A stretch of 64,000 nucleotides of DNA from Fictibacillus sp. b24 (GTDB lineage: Bacteria; Bacillota; Bacilli; Bacillales; Fictibacillaceae), in the NCBI RefSeq assembly GCF_030348825.1, contig NZ_JAUCES010000005.1, positions 62,001-126,000 on the forward strand, read 5' to 3'. Under the pieces are notes generated by a model that was not told where the DNA came from, ran no database searches, and saw nothing but the letters and a program-made list of their open reading frames with translations. The position numbers were made by a program, and so were the translations under genes. Below, one piece after another: positions 11,153-25,276 of this stretch. How positions within the stretch are numbered: position 1 is the stretch's first letter; each line of letters opens with the position of its first letter.

Positions 11153-11169
11153 CTGTCTTCCCCCTCAAC

Positions 11170-11330
11170 ATATAAAAAAGCCCTCTTCATTCTATGGAAG
11201 AGGGCGAATAAGCAATCATCGACTTATCTTCCAGAATGAACCTATCATTCTGCAGGAAGTGGCACCGTTCCATCATGGAGGTTGCCGGACGTCATAGGGC
11301 CTGATCCCTCGGTCTCTCTTAATAAGCATT
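11170..11330 (-). promoter_or_regulatory. SAM (S-box) riboswitch and its terminator
   Basis: The S-box consensus is clear on the minus strand: AAGAGAGACCGAGGGATCAG, then GGCCCTATGACGTCCGGCAAC, GGAACGGTGCCA and the closing P1 (GCTTAT with ATAAGT). A strong terminator (GCCCTCTTC / GAAGAGGGC with a T-run, 11170-11208) follows and ends 18 bp before metN. When SAM is bound the leader should terminate, shutting off metNIQ. Confidence 0.95.
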
Positions 11331-11355
11331 TCATATTGAATTAAGTATAGTTGTC

Positions 11356-11385
11356 ATCATACTCCCTGTCTAAAAGTTCTGTCAA
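11356..11385 (-). promoter_or_regulatory. metNIQ promoter
   Basis: Minus-strand TTGACA (11380-11385), 18 bp, TATGAT (11356-11361), about 25 bp before the riboswitch. Confidence 0.8.
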
Positions 11386-11484
11386 TACTAAATTTTATCA
11401 CTTTAAAGTGTTAGCGCTTACATTGCAGTTGTGTAAAGGAAGCTTTTTTAATGGCTGTTTTCGTATTCATTGATGTTTTTGAAA

Positions 11485-11805
11485 GTGGTTGATCTATGTT
11501 CCAGGTGCTTCGCTTTCCGCAGGGCAGGCGGTGAGCCACATTCGTACGTTTCACTCTTAAGTGTCTCACCTGTCTAGTTGCAGTGGCAAGCCACTCGAGG
11601 TCAAAAGCTAAATGGTCTACAAGGTAAAGTGCGCCTTGCTAGCCCCTTCACCTTTTGCTTGTCGGGGCTGAACGAGCCACTTCCACTTTTCGGACTGCCC
11701 GCCTGTCCCGCAGGACAAGGAAGGCTACGGCAGCGACACATCGCACGAAGAAAATTTGAAGTTCAATTTTCGAGGAGTCTCTCACCTTCCACTTCAACCA
11801 ACTTG
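11485..11805 (+). repeat. Palindromic repeat copy R3 with two nested inserts
   Basis: The largest copy (321 bp). The base element is as in R1 and R9, including the 61-bp insert after GCAGGA. In addition a 125-bp segment from about 11571 (starts TCTAGTTGCAGTGGCAAGCC) to about 11695 (ends CTTTTCGGACTG) interrupts the right arm between CACCTG and CCCGCC. That segment resembles another palindromic intergenic repeat I remember from Bacillaceae (CTCGAGGTC, then GTCGGGGCTGAAC). The gap 11386-12003 holds only this and a terminator. Confidence 0.85.
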
Positions 11806-11958
11806 TCATAGAAGCGAATGAAAAAAGATTGAAAAGCATCAATTCTTTATTTAACAGCCATTTAAACTAAAATCAAATCTGATAAAAACTTATTGAGTCA
11901 AAAATTATAGAATTGAGTCTTGCTGCAAAAGTCGACACTCCTTCATCAAAAAACACAA

Positions 11959-11992
11959 CAAAAAAACCACCTGATGTAAGATCAAGTGGTTT
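11959..11992 (-). terminator. Terminator after tRNA-Ser
   Basis: Minus-strand AAACCACTTGAT / ATCAGGTGGTTT hairpin followed by TTTTTTTG, 12 bp beyond the tRNA 3' end. Confidence 0.88.
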
Positions 11993-12003
11993 GAATATGT
12001 ATA

Positions 12004-12096
12004 TGGAGGAGGTAGAGGGATTCGAACCCCCGCGGGTCGTTAAACCCCTGTCGGTTTTCAAGACCGATCCCTTCAGCCGGACTTGGGTATACCTCC
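12004..12096 (-). tRNA. tRNA-Ser(TGA)
   Basis: 93 nt including an encoded CCA. The acceptor GGAGGTA pairs with TACCTCC; the long variable arm is typical of serine tRNA; the anticodon loop reads CTTGAAA, giving TGA. It lies downstream of serS, as in B. subtilis. Confidence 0.95.
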
Positions 12097-12165
12097 GTGT
12101 GACTGACAAGAACTATATTAACATGAGGACGAATATAGTGTCAACGCTTTTCGAGAAAAAAATTC

Positions 12166-12196
12166 AAAAAAAGAGAGGGGATTTCCCTCTCTTCAT
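12166..12196 (-). terminator. Terminator after serS
   Basis: Minus-strand AAGAGAGGG / CCCCTCTCTT hairpin followed by TTTTTTGAA, directly behind the serS stop. Confidence 0.88.
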
Positions 12197-12197
12197 T

Positions 12198-13472
12198 TTA
12201 CTTAATTACTTCCTTATTACCCATGTAAGGACGAAGCACTTCTGGAATCACAACCGTGCCGTCTTCTTGCTGGTAGTTTTCCAAGATTGCAGCGACTGTG
12301 CGTCCGATTGCTAACCCAGATCCGTTAAGTGTGTGAACGAATTCCGGCTTCCCTTTTGCATCTCTGCGGAAACGAATTTGAGCACGGCGCGCTTGGAAAT
12401 CTTCAAAGTTAGAACAAGAAGAAATCTCGCGGTACTCGCTGTAGCTCGGCAGGTATACTTCGATATCGTATTTTTTAGCAGCTGTGAATCCTAGGTCAGC
12501 TGTACACATGCTGAGTACACGGTACGGCAGGTTAAGAAGCTGCAGTACTTTTTCAGCGTGTCCTGTAAGCTTTTCAAGCTCGTCATAAGAATCTTCTGGT
12601 TTAACGAAGCGAACAAGCTCTACTTTATTGAACTGATGCTGACGAATTAAACCGCGCGTGTCGCGTCCTGCAGAACCTGCTTCAGAACGGAAACATGCGC
12701 TGTACGCTGCATATGTGATCGGCAGTTCTTCAGCTGTTAAAATCTCTTCACGGTGCATGTTCGTTACAGGAACTTCAGAAGTTGGAATTAAGAAATAGTC
12801 TTCTTCGCGAATTTTAAACGCGTCTTCTTCAAACTTTGGCAGCTGTCCTGTACCTGTCATGCTTTGACGATTTACCATGTACGGAGGAAGAACCTCTGTA
12901 TAACCGTGTTCGTCTTCGTGAAGGTCCATCATAAAGTTAATTAAGGCACGCTCTAATCGTGCTCCAAGACCTTTGTAGAAAGCGAAGCGGCTGCCAGTCA
13001 CTTTCGCTCCGCGTTCAAAATCAACGATGTTTAAATCCGTTGCGATATCCCAGTGTGCTTTTGCTTCAAATGCAAACTCAGGTACTTCACCCCAGTGACG
13101 AACTGGAACGTTATCATCCTCTGTCTCACCAACAGGAACACTTTCATGCGGCAGGTTAGGAAGCGTCAGCATGATACCGTGAAGGTCTTCTTCTACTTGA
13201 CGCAGTTCATCGTCCATCGTTTTAATCTTGTCGCCTACTTCACGCATCTCTGTAATTAGGTGATCAGCGTCCTTTTTCTCACGCTTAAATTCCGCTACCT
13301 GCTTAGAAACTTCATTACGTTTAGATTTTAGAGCTTCCGTTTCACCGATCAACTCACGGCGGCGCTGGTCTAGTGCCTCAAACTGATCCAATCCAGAAAG
13401 ATCTTCACCACGAGTAGATAACTTTTCTTTTACTTCTTCAAAATTAGCACGAACAAATTTTAAATCTAACAT
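12198..13472 (-). CDS. serS: Seryl-tRNA synthetase
   Basis: 424 residues from the ATG at 13472 ([15 protein letters not shown]), preceded by GGAGG; B. subtilis SerS has 425. The frame stays open upstream through repeat R4, but those codons are not coding. The N-terminal 110 residues form the long coiled-coil arm that reads the tRNA; class II motifs follow, including [35 protein letters not shown] (motif 2, about 265-285) and [19 protein letters not shown] (motif 3). Expression is controlled by the T-box at 13730-13960. Confidence 0.98.
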   Translation of the reverse strand: MLDLKFVRANFEEVKEKLSTRGEDLSGLDQFEALDQRRRELIGETEALKSKRNEVSKQVAEFKREKKDADHLITEMREVGDKIKTMDDELRQVEEDLHGIMLTLPNLPHESVPVGETEDDNVPVRHWGEVPEFAFEAKAHWDIATDLNIVDFERGAKVTGSRFAFYKGLGARLERALINFMMDLHEDEHGYTEVLPPYMVNRQSMTGTGQLPKFEEDAFKIREEDYFLIPTSEVPVTNMHREEILTAEELPITYAAYSACFRSEAGSAGRDTRGLIRQHQFNKVELVRFVKPEDSYDELEKLTGHAEKVLQLLNLPYRVLSMCTADLGFTAAKKYDIEVYLPSYSEYREISSCSNFEDFQARRAQIRFRRDAKGKPEFVHTLNGSGLAIGRTVAAILENYQQEDGTVVIPEVLRPYMGNKEVIK

Positions 13473-13536
13473 TTGTTTTTCCTCCTTTAGTTTATAAAAA
13501 TCAAAAGCTGTTTTCGGAAACTTTGTTGTTCTGGAA

Positions 13537-13671
13537 AGTAGTTGAATTCCGCTACAGGTTGCTCGCTTTCCGCAGGGCGTGCGGTGAGCCTCCTGCCACT
13601 TTGCGCCTTTAGGAGTCTCACCTGTCCCGCTGATCCTGCAGGAGTCTCGCACCTTTCACTCCAATCAACTT
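13537..13671 (+). repeat. Palindromic repeat copy R4 (in the serS 5' leader)
   Basis: Copy of the dispersed palindrome with CTCCT / AGGAG inner stem. It lies between the T-box terminator (13730) and the serS ribosome site (about 13480), so it would be part of every full-length serS message. Confidence 0.88.
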
Positions 13672-13729
13672 GCAATGAAGATAATGAACAAATATCCAAA
13701 AGCAACCATCTTTAGAAAAGAGCCAAACC

Positions 13730-13960
13730 AAAAAACTCCCGCCCGCTATTTCTAATATCAATTAGAAATAGGGACGAGAGTTAACCCGCGTTGCCACCCT
13801 AGTTGCAATGAACGAATGCCCATTGCCGGCTCAATTACATGTAACGGTTCTTCACCGGAAAAGCTTACTGAGAGTTCAGCTCTTCACTCGAGGATGGATT
13901 CACAAAACGCTTTGATCGGTTTTCACCAGCCACCGACTCTCTAGACAAAGTCATTTTTGC
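13730..13960 (-). promoter_or_regulatory. T-box leader of serS
   Basis: Minus strand: stem I begins AGAGAGTCGGTGGCTGGTG; the conserved T-box AGGGTGGCAACGCGGG pairs with the tRNA acceptor; then comes a long terminator (CTATTTCTAAT / ATTAGAAATAG with a GGGAGTTTTTT tail, 13730-13782). The likely specifier codon is TCC in GAATCCATCCTCGAG, a serine codon, which agrees with the gene. Uncharged tRNA-Ser should prevent termination and allow serS expression. Confidence 0.92.
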
Positions 13961-14022
13961 TACTAGTTCCTGTCATTGATTTTTTATAATGATTTTATAG
14001 TAATGTACAGTATTTTTCTATT

Positions 14023-14607
14023 TTATGCAACTACTTCTTTTGCGGATTGTACCATTTTTACAAAAAATTGATGTAAACGGTAGTCGTCCGTCAGTTCCGG
14101 ATGAAACGCTGCACATAAGAAATGTCCTTGTTTAGCTGCTACGATTCGGTCGTTATGTTTAGAAAGAATTTCAACTTCAGGTCCTACTTCGACTATAAAC
14201 GGAGCTCGGATAAATACACCCGCAAAATCTTCTCCAACACCGTGAATCATGAGGTCAGCCTCAAAACTGTCTACTTGTCGCCCGAACGCATTGCGCTCAA
14301 CCGTCATATCGATCAATTCAAGGTGTGCCGTGTCTTGTCCTTGAATGCGTTTAGCCATCAAGATCAATCCTGCACATGTTCCGAAGACAGGTTTATTTTG
14401 TGCAAACTCCTTTAAAGGCTCAAGAAAACTGTATTTATCGATTAAACGTCTCATCGCTGTGCTCTCGCCGCCTGGTATCACCAATCCATCTAGACTGCTG
14501 AGCTCTTCAACACGTTTTACCGCAACTGCTTCTGCACCACTTGCTTCGAGCGCTGCCACATGCTCTCGTACAGCCCCTTGCAGTGCTAAGACTCCGATTT
14601 TTAGCAT
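14023..14607 (-). CDS. pdxT: Pyridoxal 5'-phosphate synthase glutaminase subunit PdxT
   Basis: 194 residues from [16 protein letters not shown]. It supplies ammonia from glutamine to PdxS. The class I glutaminase triad is present: Cys in [12 protein letters not shown] (about 79), and His and Glu in [21 protein letters not shown] is the glycine-rich oxyanion region. It starts 4 bp after the pdxS stop, so the two are co-translated; the open frame extends 11 codons upstream, into pdxS, and is ignored. No terminator was seen behind it. Confidence 0.97.
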   Translation of the reverse strand: MLKIGVLALQGAVREHVAALEASGAEAVAVKRVEELSSLDGLVIPGGESTAMRRLIDKYSFLEPLKEFAQNKPVFGTCAGLILMAKRIQGQDTAHLELIDMTVERNAFGRQVDSFEADLMIHGVGEDFAGVFIRAPFIVEVGPEVEILSKHNDRIVAAKQGHFLCAAFHPELTDDYRLHQFFVKMVQSAKEVVA

Positions 14608-14611
14608 AAAA

Positions 14612-15496
14612 TTACCAGCCTCGCTCCTGCATGCGCTCACCTTGAGCTAATGTAGAGATGTCGATCCCTTTCATAGCAGTTCCTAGACCTTTAGAAAGTT
14701 CAGCAATCAGTTTGTAGTCTTGGTAATGAGTTGTTGCTTCAACGATCGCACGAGCAAACTTTTCTGGGTTCTCAGATTTAAAGATCCCTGATCCTACAAA
14801 TACACCGTCAGCACCAAGCTCCATCATAAGTGCTGCATCTGCTGGTGTTGCGATGCCGCCTGCTGCAAAGTTAACGACAGGAAGCTTGCCTGCTTTTTTA
14901 ATTTGAAGAAGAATTTCAAATGGCGCTCCTAAGTTTTTCGCTTCTGTCATAAGCTCGTCTTCGCTCATGGCAACAACTTTACGGATTTGCCCTTGAATCA
15001 TTCTCATGTGACGAACAGCTTCAACGATGTTACCTGTTCCAGGCTCACCTTTCGTACGAAGCATGGATGCACCTTCAGCAATACGGCGTGATGCCTCTCC
15101 AAGATCACGAGCACCGCATACGAATGGAACTGTGTAATCACTCTTCAATAAGTGGAAAACTTCATCTGCTGGCGTTAGTACTTCACTCTCATCGATGTAA
15201 TCAACACCCATTGCTTCAAGCACGCGTGCCTCCACGATATGTCCGATACGAGCTTTCGCCATAACAGGAATAGAAACAGCATTCAGAACTTCTTCCGTAA
15301 TCGTAGGATCTGCCATACGAGCTACGCCGCCTGCTGCACGAATATCTGAAGGAACGCGCTCAAGTGCCATTACGGCTACAGCTCCTGCAGCTTCAGCAAT
15401 ACGAGCCTGCTCAGCGTTTACAACGTCCATAATAACGCCGCCTTTTTGCATTTCTGCCATCCCTCGTTTAACACGTTCAGTACCTGTTTTTAACAT
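14612..15496 (-). CDS. pdxS: Pyridoxal 5'-phosphate synthase lyase subunit PdxS
   Basis: 294 residues, exactly the B. subtilis length, from [16 protein letters not shown] with a GGGGG-type ribosome site. The TIM-barrel enzyme condenses ribose 5-phosphate, glyceraldehyde 3-phosphate and ammonia into PLP. The two catalytic lysines are in VIMDV..KARIGH (Lys about 81) and [13 protein letters not shown] (Lys about 149). It is transcribed with pdxT downstream of the dacA terminator. Confidence 0.98.
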   Translation of the reverse strand: MLKTGTERVKRGMAEMQKGGVIMDVVNAEQARIAEAAGAVAVMALERVPSDIRAAGGVARMADPTITEEVLNAVSIPVMAKARIGHIVEARVLEAMGVDYIDESEVLTPADEVFHLLKSDYTVPFVCGARDLGEASRRIAEGASMLRTKGEPGTGNIVEAVRHMRMIQGQIRKVVAMSEDELMTEAKNLGAPFEILLQIKKAGKLPVVNFAAGGIATPADAALMMELGADGVFVGSGIFKSENPEKFARAIVEATTHYQDYKLIAELSKGLGTAMKGIDISTLAQGERMQERGW

Positions 15497-15617
15497 GCTT
15501 ACTACCCCCTGATTTTTATGTAGTGTTACCGATAATTTCGGTCGTTTTATATTAAAACTAGTATTCTCATCTATTTTATCGCAAATCATAAAAAGCGCAA
15601 GCTCTCTATATTTTCTG

Positions 15618-15654
15618 AAAAAAAAGCCCTTTAGCATGAGCTAAAGAGCTTTTA
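15618..15654 (-). terminator. Terminator after dacA
   Basis: Minus-strand AGCTCTTTAGC / GCTAAAGGGCT hairpin followed by TTTTTTTTC. Confidence 0.9.
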
Positions 15655-15667
15655 AACTGTTATGAAA

Positions 15668-17005
15668 TTAGAACCAGCCTTTAACCATGTCAACTGTTCC
15701 AGACCAAAGTCCTCCAAAGAAACCGCCAACACCTCTAAGTGCAAGTACAAACCAGTTTGCTTTTTCAACAGATTGTGTTGTTACCACTTCTGTCTTACCT
15801 TTTGTGTCTCCATTAAGTAAATAGCCGTAATCTTCTCCGCTGCCCGTATACTCAATAATGATATGGCCAACTACTTCCCCTTTTTTAACTGGGGCAGTCA
15901 GTTCGCCGTCCTTTGTCATCTTCTTCTTATCCATAACAAACTTAGGCTTATAGTTTTCTTTTTCTCCTCTTTTAATCACCATTGAAAGAGGTTCTTTCGT
16001 AGCAACTTTTACTTCTTTTTCTTTACCCTTTACGACAGGGACTGTTTTGTTGCCTTTTACTTGATAATTCTTAGGTAGAATTTGCTCTTTTTCGAAGTTT
16101 GCAAATCCAAAATCAAATAACTTTTTTGTTTCTTTAAATCGATCTAAACGAGTACCTGTTTTCATAACAACTGAAATTAGGCGAGTATCTCCTTTTTTCA
16201 CTGTACCTGTAAAACAGTTGCCTGCAAGATCAGTAGAACCTGTTTTAAGTCCGTCTACTCCTGCATAACCGCTATTTAGTTCAGGAAGCATCCAGTTCCA
16301 GTTTTCCATATTAATTTTGTCATCTGTACCTTCACGGAAAGTCATTCTTGGAATACTAGCTGTTTCTAATACTTCGGGATGATCTTGAAGCAGTCTGAAA
16401 GCAAGAATAGCGGTTGCACGAGCACTCATCATGTTTTCATCTGTTTCGGACCCACTCGAATGGTTACCGAACAAATCTTTATTGTTAAGACCTGTAGAGT
16501 TAACAAAATTATAATCTTTCATGCCAAACTCTTTAGCTTTGGCATTCATTTTCTTAACAAATTCACCCTCTGAACCAGCTAAAAGTTCAGCTAATGCAAT
16601 CGTCGAACCATTGGCTGAATAAATCGCCATTGATTGATACAATTCTCGTACTGTATATTTTTCATCTACTCGTAATGGCACGTTTGACAATGTACGGTTT
16701 TGAGAAATCTTATGTGCATATTCAGAAATACTTGTTTTCTGATCCCATGAAATCTTGTCTTTATTAATTGCTTCGAGCAATAAGTATTCAGTCATCATCT
16801 TACTCATACTTGCAGGGGCAAGTAACTTATCAGCATTTTTCTGATATAATATTTTTCCTGTTTCTGCATCAACAAGAATAGCACCTTCAGCTTTAATATC
16901 TAAAGACGGCGCTGCACTTGCTGTTTGAGAAAAACTAAATAAACTTCCAACTACAAATGAAAATACTAGCGTCAACGCTAATAGTTGTTTTATCTTGCTG
17001 TTCAA
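15668..17005 (-). CDS. dacA: D-alanyl-D-alanine carboxypeptidase (PBP5, DacA)
   Basis: 445 residues (B. subtilis 443). It trims the terminal D-Ala from peptidoglycan stem peptides. I start it at a TTG (17005) because GGAGGTG lies 7 bp upstream; an upstream ATG at 17056 has no ribosome site. A signal peptide ends near TASA-APSL. Active-site motifs are intact: PASMSK (SxxK), YSANGS (SxN) and GLKTGST (KTG). A C-terminal amphipathic stretch with Trp ([21 protein letters not shown]) anchors it to the membrane. Confidence 0.96.
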   Translation of the reverse strand: MNSKIKQLLALTLVFSFVVGSLFSFSQTASAAPSLDIKAEGAILVDAETGKILYQKNADKLLAPASMSKMMTEYLLLEAINKDKISWDQKTSISEYAHKISQNRTLSNVPLRVDEKYTVRELYQSMAIYSANGSTIALAELLAGSEGEFVKKMNAKAKEFGMKDYNFVNSTGLNNKDLFGNHSSGSETDENMMSARATAILAFRLLQDHPEVLETASIPRMTFREGTDDKINMENWNWMLPELNSGYAGVDGLKTGSTDLAGNCFTGTVKKGDTRLISVVMKTGTRLDRFKETKKLFDFGFANFEKEQILPKNYQVKGNKTVPVVKGKEKEVKVATKEPLSMVIKRGEKENYKPKFVMDKKKMTKDGELTAPVKKGEVVGHIIIEYTGSGEDYGYLLNGDTKGKTEVVTTQSVEKANWFVLALRGVGGFFGGLWSGTVDMVKGWF

Positions 17006-17063
17006 AAAACTGCACCTCCATACCCATTTACACACAAAAATTATTGTAACATACACCTTTTCA

Positions 17064-17096
17064 AAAAAATAGACAGAGGTTATACCTCTGTCTTAA
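17064..17096 (-). terminator. Terminator after guaB
   Basis: Minus-strand AAGACAGAGGT / ACCTCTGTCT hairpin followed by ATTTTTTT. Confidence 0.9.
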
Positions 17097-17105
17097 AATG
17101 CGTCT

Positions 17106-18578
<1,473 letters not shown>

Positions 18579-18610
18579 TCAAATTTATCATCCTGAAAAA
18601 TATTATTTGT

Positions 18611-18639
18611 AGATTATCAACTGGGTAAACTAGTGTCAA
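18611..18639 (-). promoter_or_regulatory. guaB promoter
   Basis: Minus-strand TTGACA (18634-18639), 17 bp, TAATCT (18611-18616), about 40 bp upstream of the guaB start. Confidence 0.78.
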
Positions 18640-18650
18640 GGAATACAAAA

Positions 18651-18662
18651 TATGTTCGATTT
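18651..18662 (-). promoter_or_regulatory. Possible PurR box upstream of guaB
   Basis: Minus-strand AAATCGAACATA matches 11 of 12 positions of the PurBox consensus AWWWCGAACWWT and lies just upstream of the guaB -35. Only one good box is visible; PurR usually needs two, so this is tentative. Confidence 0.35.
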
Positions 18663-18697
18663 TTCAAATAATTTGTAAAGAGAGGATTGTTTAACAA

Positions 18698-19669
18698 ATG
18701 ATGATGCAACATGACGCGTGGACTCTGTTTGATATGTTCTTTTCCTCTCAAAAAACACAGCATTTTCTAAGTAAGCAATATGAAAAACTGAACATGGAAG
18801 ACAGCAATGGAAAAAGTTTTGATAACACATATGGATTTATTTACTATATTGAACACGGAAAAAAATATTATAAATTAGCTGATCTTGCACCTATGGAATT
18901 AAAGCCTGTGCTTCTGTTTTATGGCATGACTCAACTTATGAAGGCTTGTATATTGTGTGCAGATCCCGAATACCCTGATTCAAGTGCCGTATTGGCACAC
19001 GGACTCTCCACTAGAAAAAGGAAGAAGAGAAGTTATGAATTTCTTTACGATGAAGTGAAGGTACAAAAGACTGGGCTGTTTAATCATTTTTGTGAAAAAC
19101 TGTTTCACATGAAACATGTGGAAGGTGAAAAATTCACGATGATCCATTTGCTTCAAACGCTGCCTGAATTAAGTCCACTGTTTAAACAAATGAATGGTGA
19201 TGTAAATCTCATTAAGCTGCGTAAAGAAAACGAGGAGACATTTTTTCTCCCATTAAAATCAAACGATCGTCTACATATGTCAGAAGAAAGATTTCTTGAA
19301 TATACGAACTCATTGTTCTCAGCCAAGTTTTCAATCGATTGGAAGGAAGACCATTCTGGATTCCTTCTTCGATCAAACGAAGCTTTAAAACCTTTTGATT
19401 GTTTCCCGTTATCTTATCATCTTTTTGAAAATACCTATTACTTGCCGGTCGACAGAGATAGGTTACAATCGCCAGAACTAAACGAATTTATGGTTCACTA
19501 TGTGATCCTTTATAACTTAAGTATGCTTAGCAGATACGATACTGAATGGTGGAGTGAACTCTTCCATACGTATACCTCAGAAGAATTACCCTATATTAAG
19601 CAATTCCTAAACATTACTGCTCATAAAATGCCGTATCTTTTTGGGGAGATGCTGCAGTTGAGGAATTAG
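18698..19669 (+). CDS. yaaC: YaaC-like protein of unknown function
   Basis: 323 residues, no recognisable enzyme motif. Features are many aromatic residues and an N-terminal region with NTYGFIYYIEHGKKYYKLADLAP that matches the YaaC family as I recall it. The gene is divergent from guaB, as in B. subtilis, and head-on to replication. Three ATGs in a row start it; AGAGGA lies upstream. A nearly perfect parS palindrome (one core mismatch) lies inside the gene at 19101-19116. Function unknown. Confidence 0.85.
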   Translation: MMMQHDAWTLFDMFFSSQKTQHFLSKQYEKLNMEDSNGKSFDNTYGFIYYIEHGKKYYKLADLAPMELKPVLLFYGMTQLMKACILCADPEYPDSSAVLAHGLSTRKRKKRSYEFLYDEVKVQKTGLFNHFCEKLFHMKHVEGEKFTMIHLLQTLPELSPLFKQMNGDVNLIKLRKENEETFFLPLKSNDRLHMSEERFLEYTNSLFSAKFSIDWKEDHSGFLLRSNEALKPFDCFPLSYHLFENTYYLPVDRDRLQSPELNEFMVHYVILYNLSMLSRYDTEWWSELFHTYTSEELPYIKQFLNITAHKMPYLFGEMLQLRN

Positions 19670-20049
19670 TTAGGTTGAAGGTATGGATTGTGAGCTTAAA
19701 GTGAGATGTTTACTTGTTGAGGTGGGCGGATTAAACACTAAAATCGGATAAAATTTTTTATCCGCGGATATATGGCCCTTATCCGCGGATATATTTTAAA
19801 TTACCTTGGATATATTCAGGATTACCGTGGAATTATGTTTAGTTGGGTTGATGTGGAGAGGTTTTGAGGGCGAAATCAGGGGTGTTTTGATTAGGTTTTA
19901 TGCTTGGATGGTCGTTGTAAGAGCTGATCGAGTTGCTTTTGGTTGGATTTTGGGAGCTTTTGCTGAAGAATATAGCGTGCTGGAAGATGGTTGAGGCCAT
20001 CTTCTTCCTTTTTTCTCTTTCTAGATCCCTTAATCTTTTCGTAACACAA
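19670..20049. other. Intergenic stretch with a 21-bp-period repeat
   Basis: No convincing gene. The plus-strand frame at 19806-19994 has no ribosome site and is unlikely to be coding. The notable content is the degenerate tandem repeat at 19738-19843. Confidence 0.6.
19738..19843. repeat. Degenerate tandem repeat, about five 21-bp units
   Basis: Successive units share the pattern TTATCCGCGGATATAT or ATTACCTTGGATATAT at an exact 21-bp step; two are nearly identical over the first 16 bases and the outer ones have decayed. The GGATA core is common to most units. See the related loci at 52541-52735 and 60664-60840. Confidence 0.75.
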
Positions 20050-20080
20050 AAAAAAGAAGATGGATTTTCATCCATCTTCC
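20050..20080 (-). terminator. Terminator of the rRNA operon
   Basis: Minus-strand GAAGATGGAT / ATCCATCTTC hairpin followed by TTTTTTTT, just behind the 5S gene. Confidence 0.92.
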
Positions 20081-20085
20081 TCATT

Positions 20086-20201
20086 TGCCTAGCGACGTCC
20101 TACTCTAACAGGGGGAGACCCCCAACTACCATCGGCGCTGAAGAGCTTAACTTCCGTGTTCGGTATGGGAACGGGTGTGACCTCTTCGCCATCATCACTA
20201 G
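20086..20201 (-). rRNA. rrf: 5S rRNA
   Basis: About 116 nt. The conserved CCCGTTCCCATACCGAACAC segment and the Bacillus-like ends (TGGCGA near 5', TAGGACGTCGCTAGGC near 3') are seen on the minus strand. It closes the 16S-23S-5S operon, 89 bp after 23S. No tRNA genes follow it. Confidence 0.96.
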
Positions 20202-20290
20202 ACCTTATCATGACGTTAACCATGATTTATTAAGTTTAGAGAGTATGTTCTCTCAAAACTAGATACGACGTTTCCAAACGTTATGCATTT

Positions 20291-24966
<4,676 letters not shown>

Positions 24967-25087
24967 AAGTGTTTGTCTTGCTCGATTTTAAAACTGACGG
25001 AATTAATTTAATTCCTTACCTATTTCTTTTGTTCAGTTTTCAAAGAACTGTGTGTTTCGTTCGCCGTTTTGTTTTGGCGACTTTAAT

Positions 25088-25116
25088 AATATACCACGCT
25101 GAAGCACTAGAGTCAA
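25088..25116 (-). promoter_or_regulatory. rRNA operon promoter
   Basis: Minus-strand TTGACT (25111-25116), 17 bp, TATATT (25088-25093), about 120 bp upstream of the 16S 5' end. I could not see a convincing second promoter upstream, unlike the other rRNA operon. Confidence 0.8.
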
Positions 25117-25245
25117 TAACTTTCTTTAACTTTTTTAAAAACATTTCATTGTGAAACATTTAAGCATGCTAGCGATTTATGAAGTGCTGTTCTTAAGACA
25201 GCTTGATTAGTTTACCACGGTTGCCAACCCGTGGCAATACCCAAA

Positions 25246-25276
25246 ATAAAAAAGCTTCTATCCTAAGATAAAAGCT
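25246..25276 (-). terminator. Terminator after the HD-GYP-like gene
   Basis: Minus-strand AGCTTTTATC / GATAGAAGCT hairpin with a T-run behind it; it overlaps the last codons of the gene. Confidence 0.8.

Noticed and set aside
12198-13652. serS frame open far upstream (60 extra codons)
   Set aside because: The extra codons read through repeat R4; the ATG at 13472 has a good ribosome site and gives the family length.
19806-19994. 62-codon plus-strand frame after yaaC
   Set aside because: No ribosome site, begins inside the 21-bp repeat, composition unlike a conserved protein.
25216-25235. Hairpin CCACGG/CCGTGG upstream of the rRNA promoter as a terminator
   Set aside because: No T-run follows on either strand; the real terminator is at 25246-25276.
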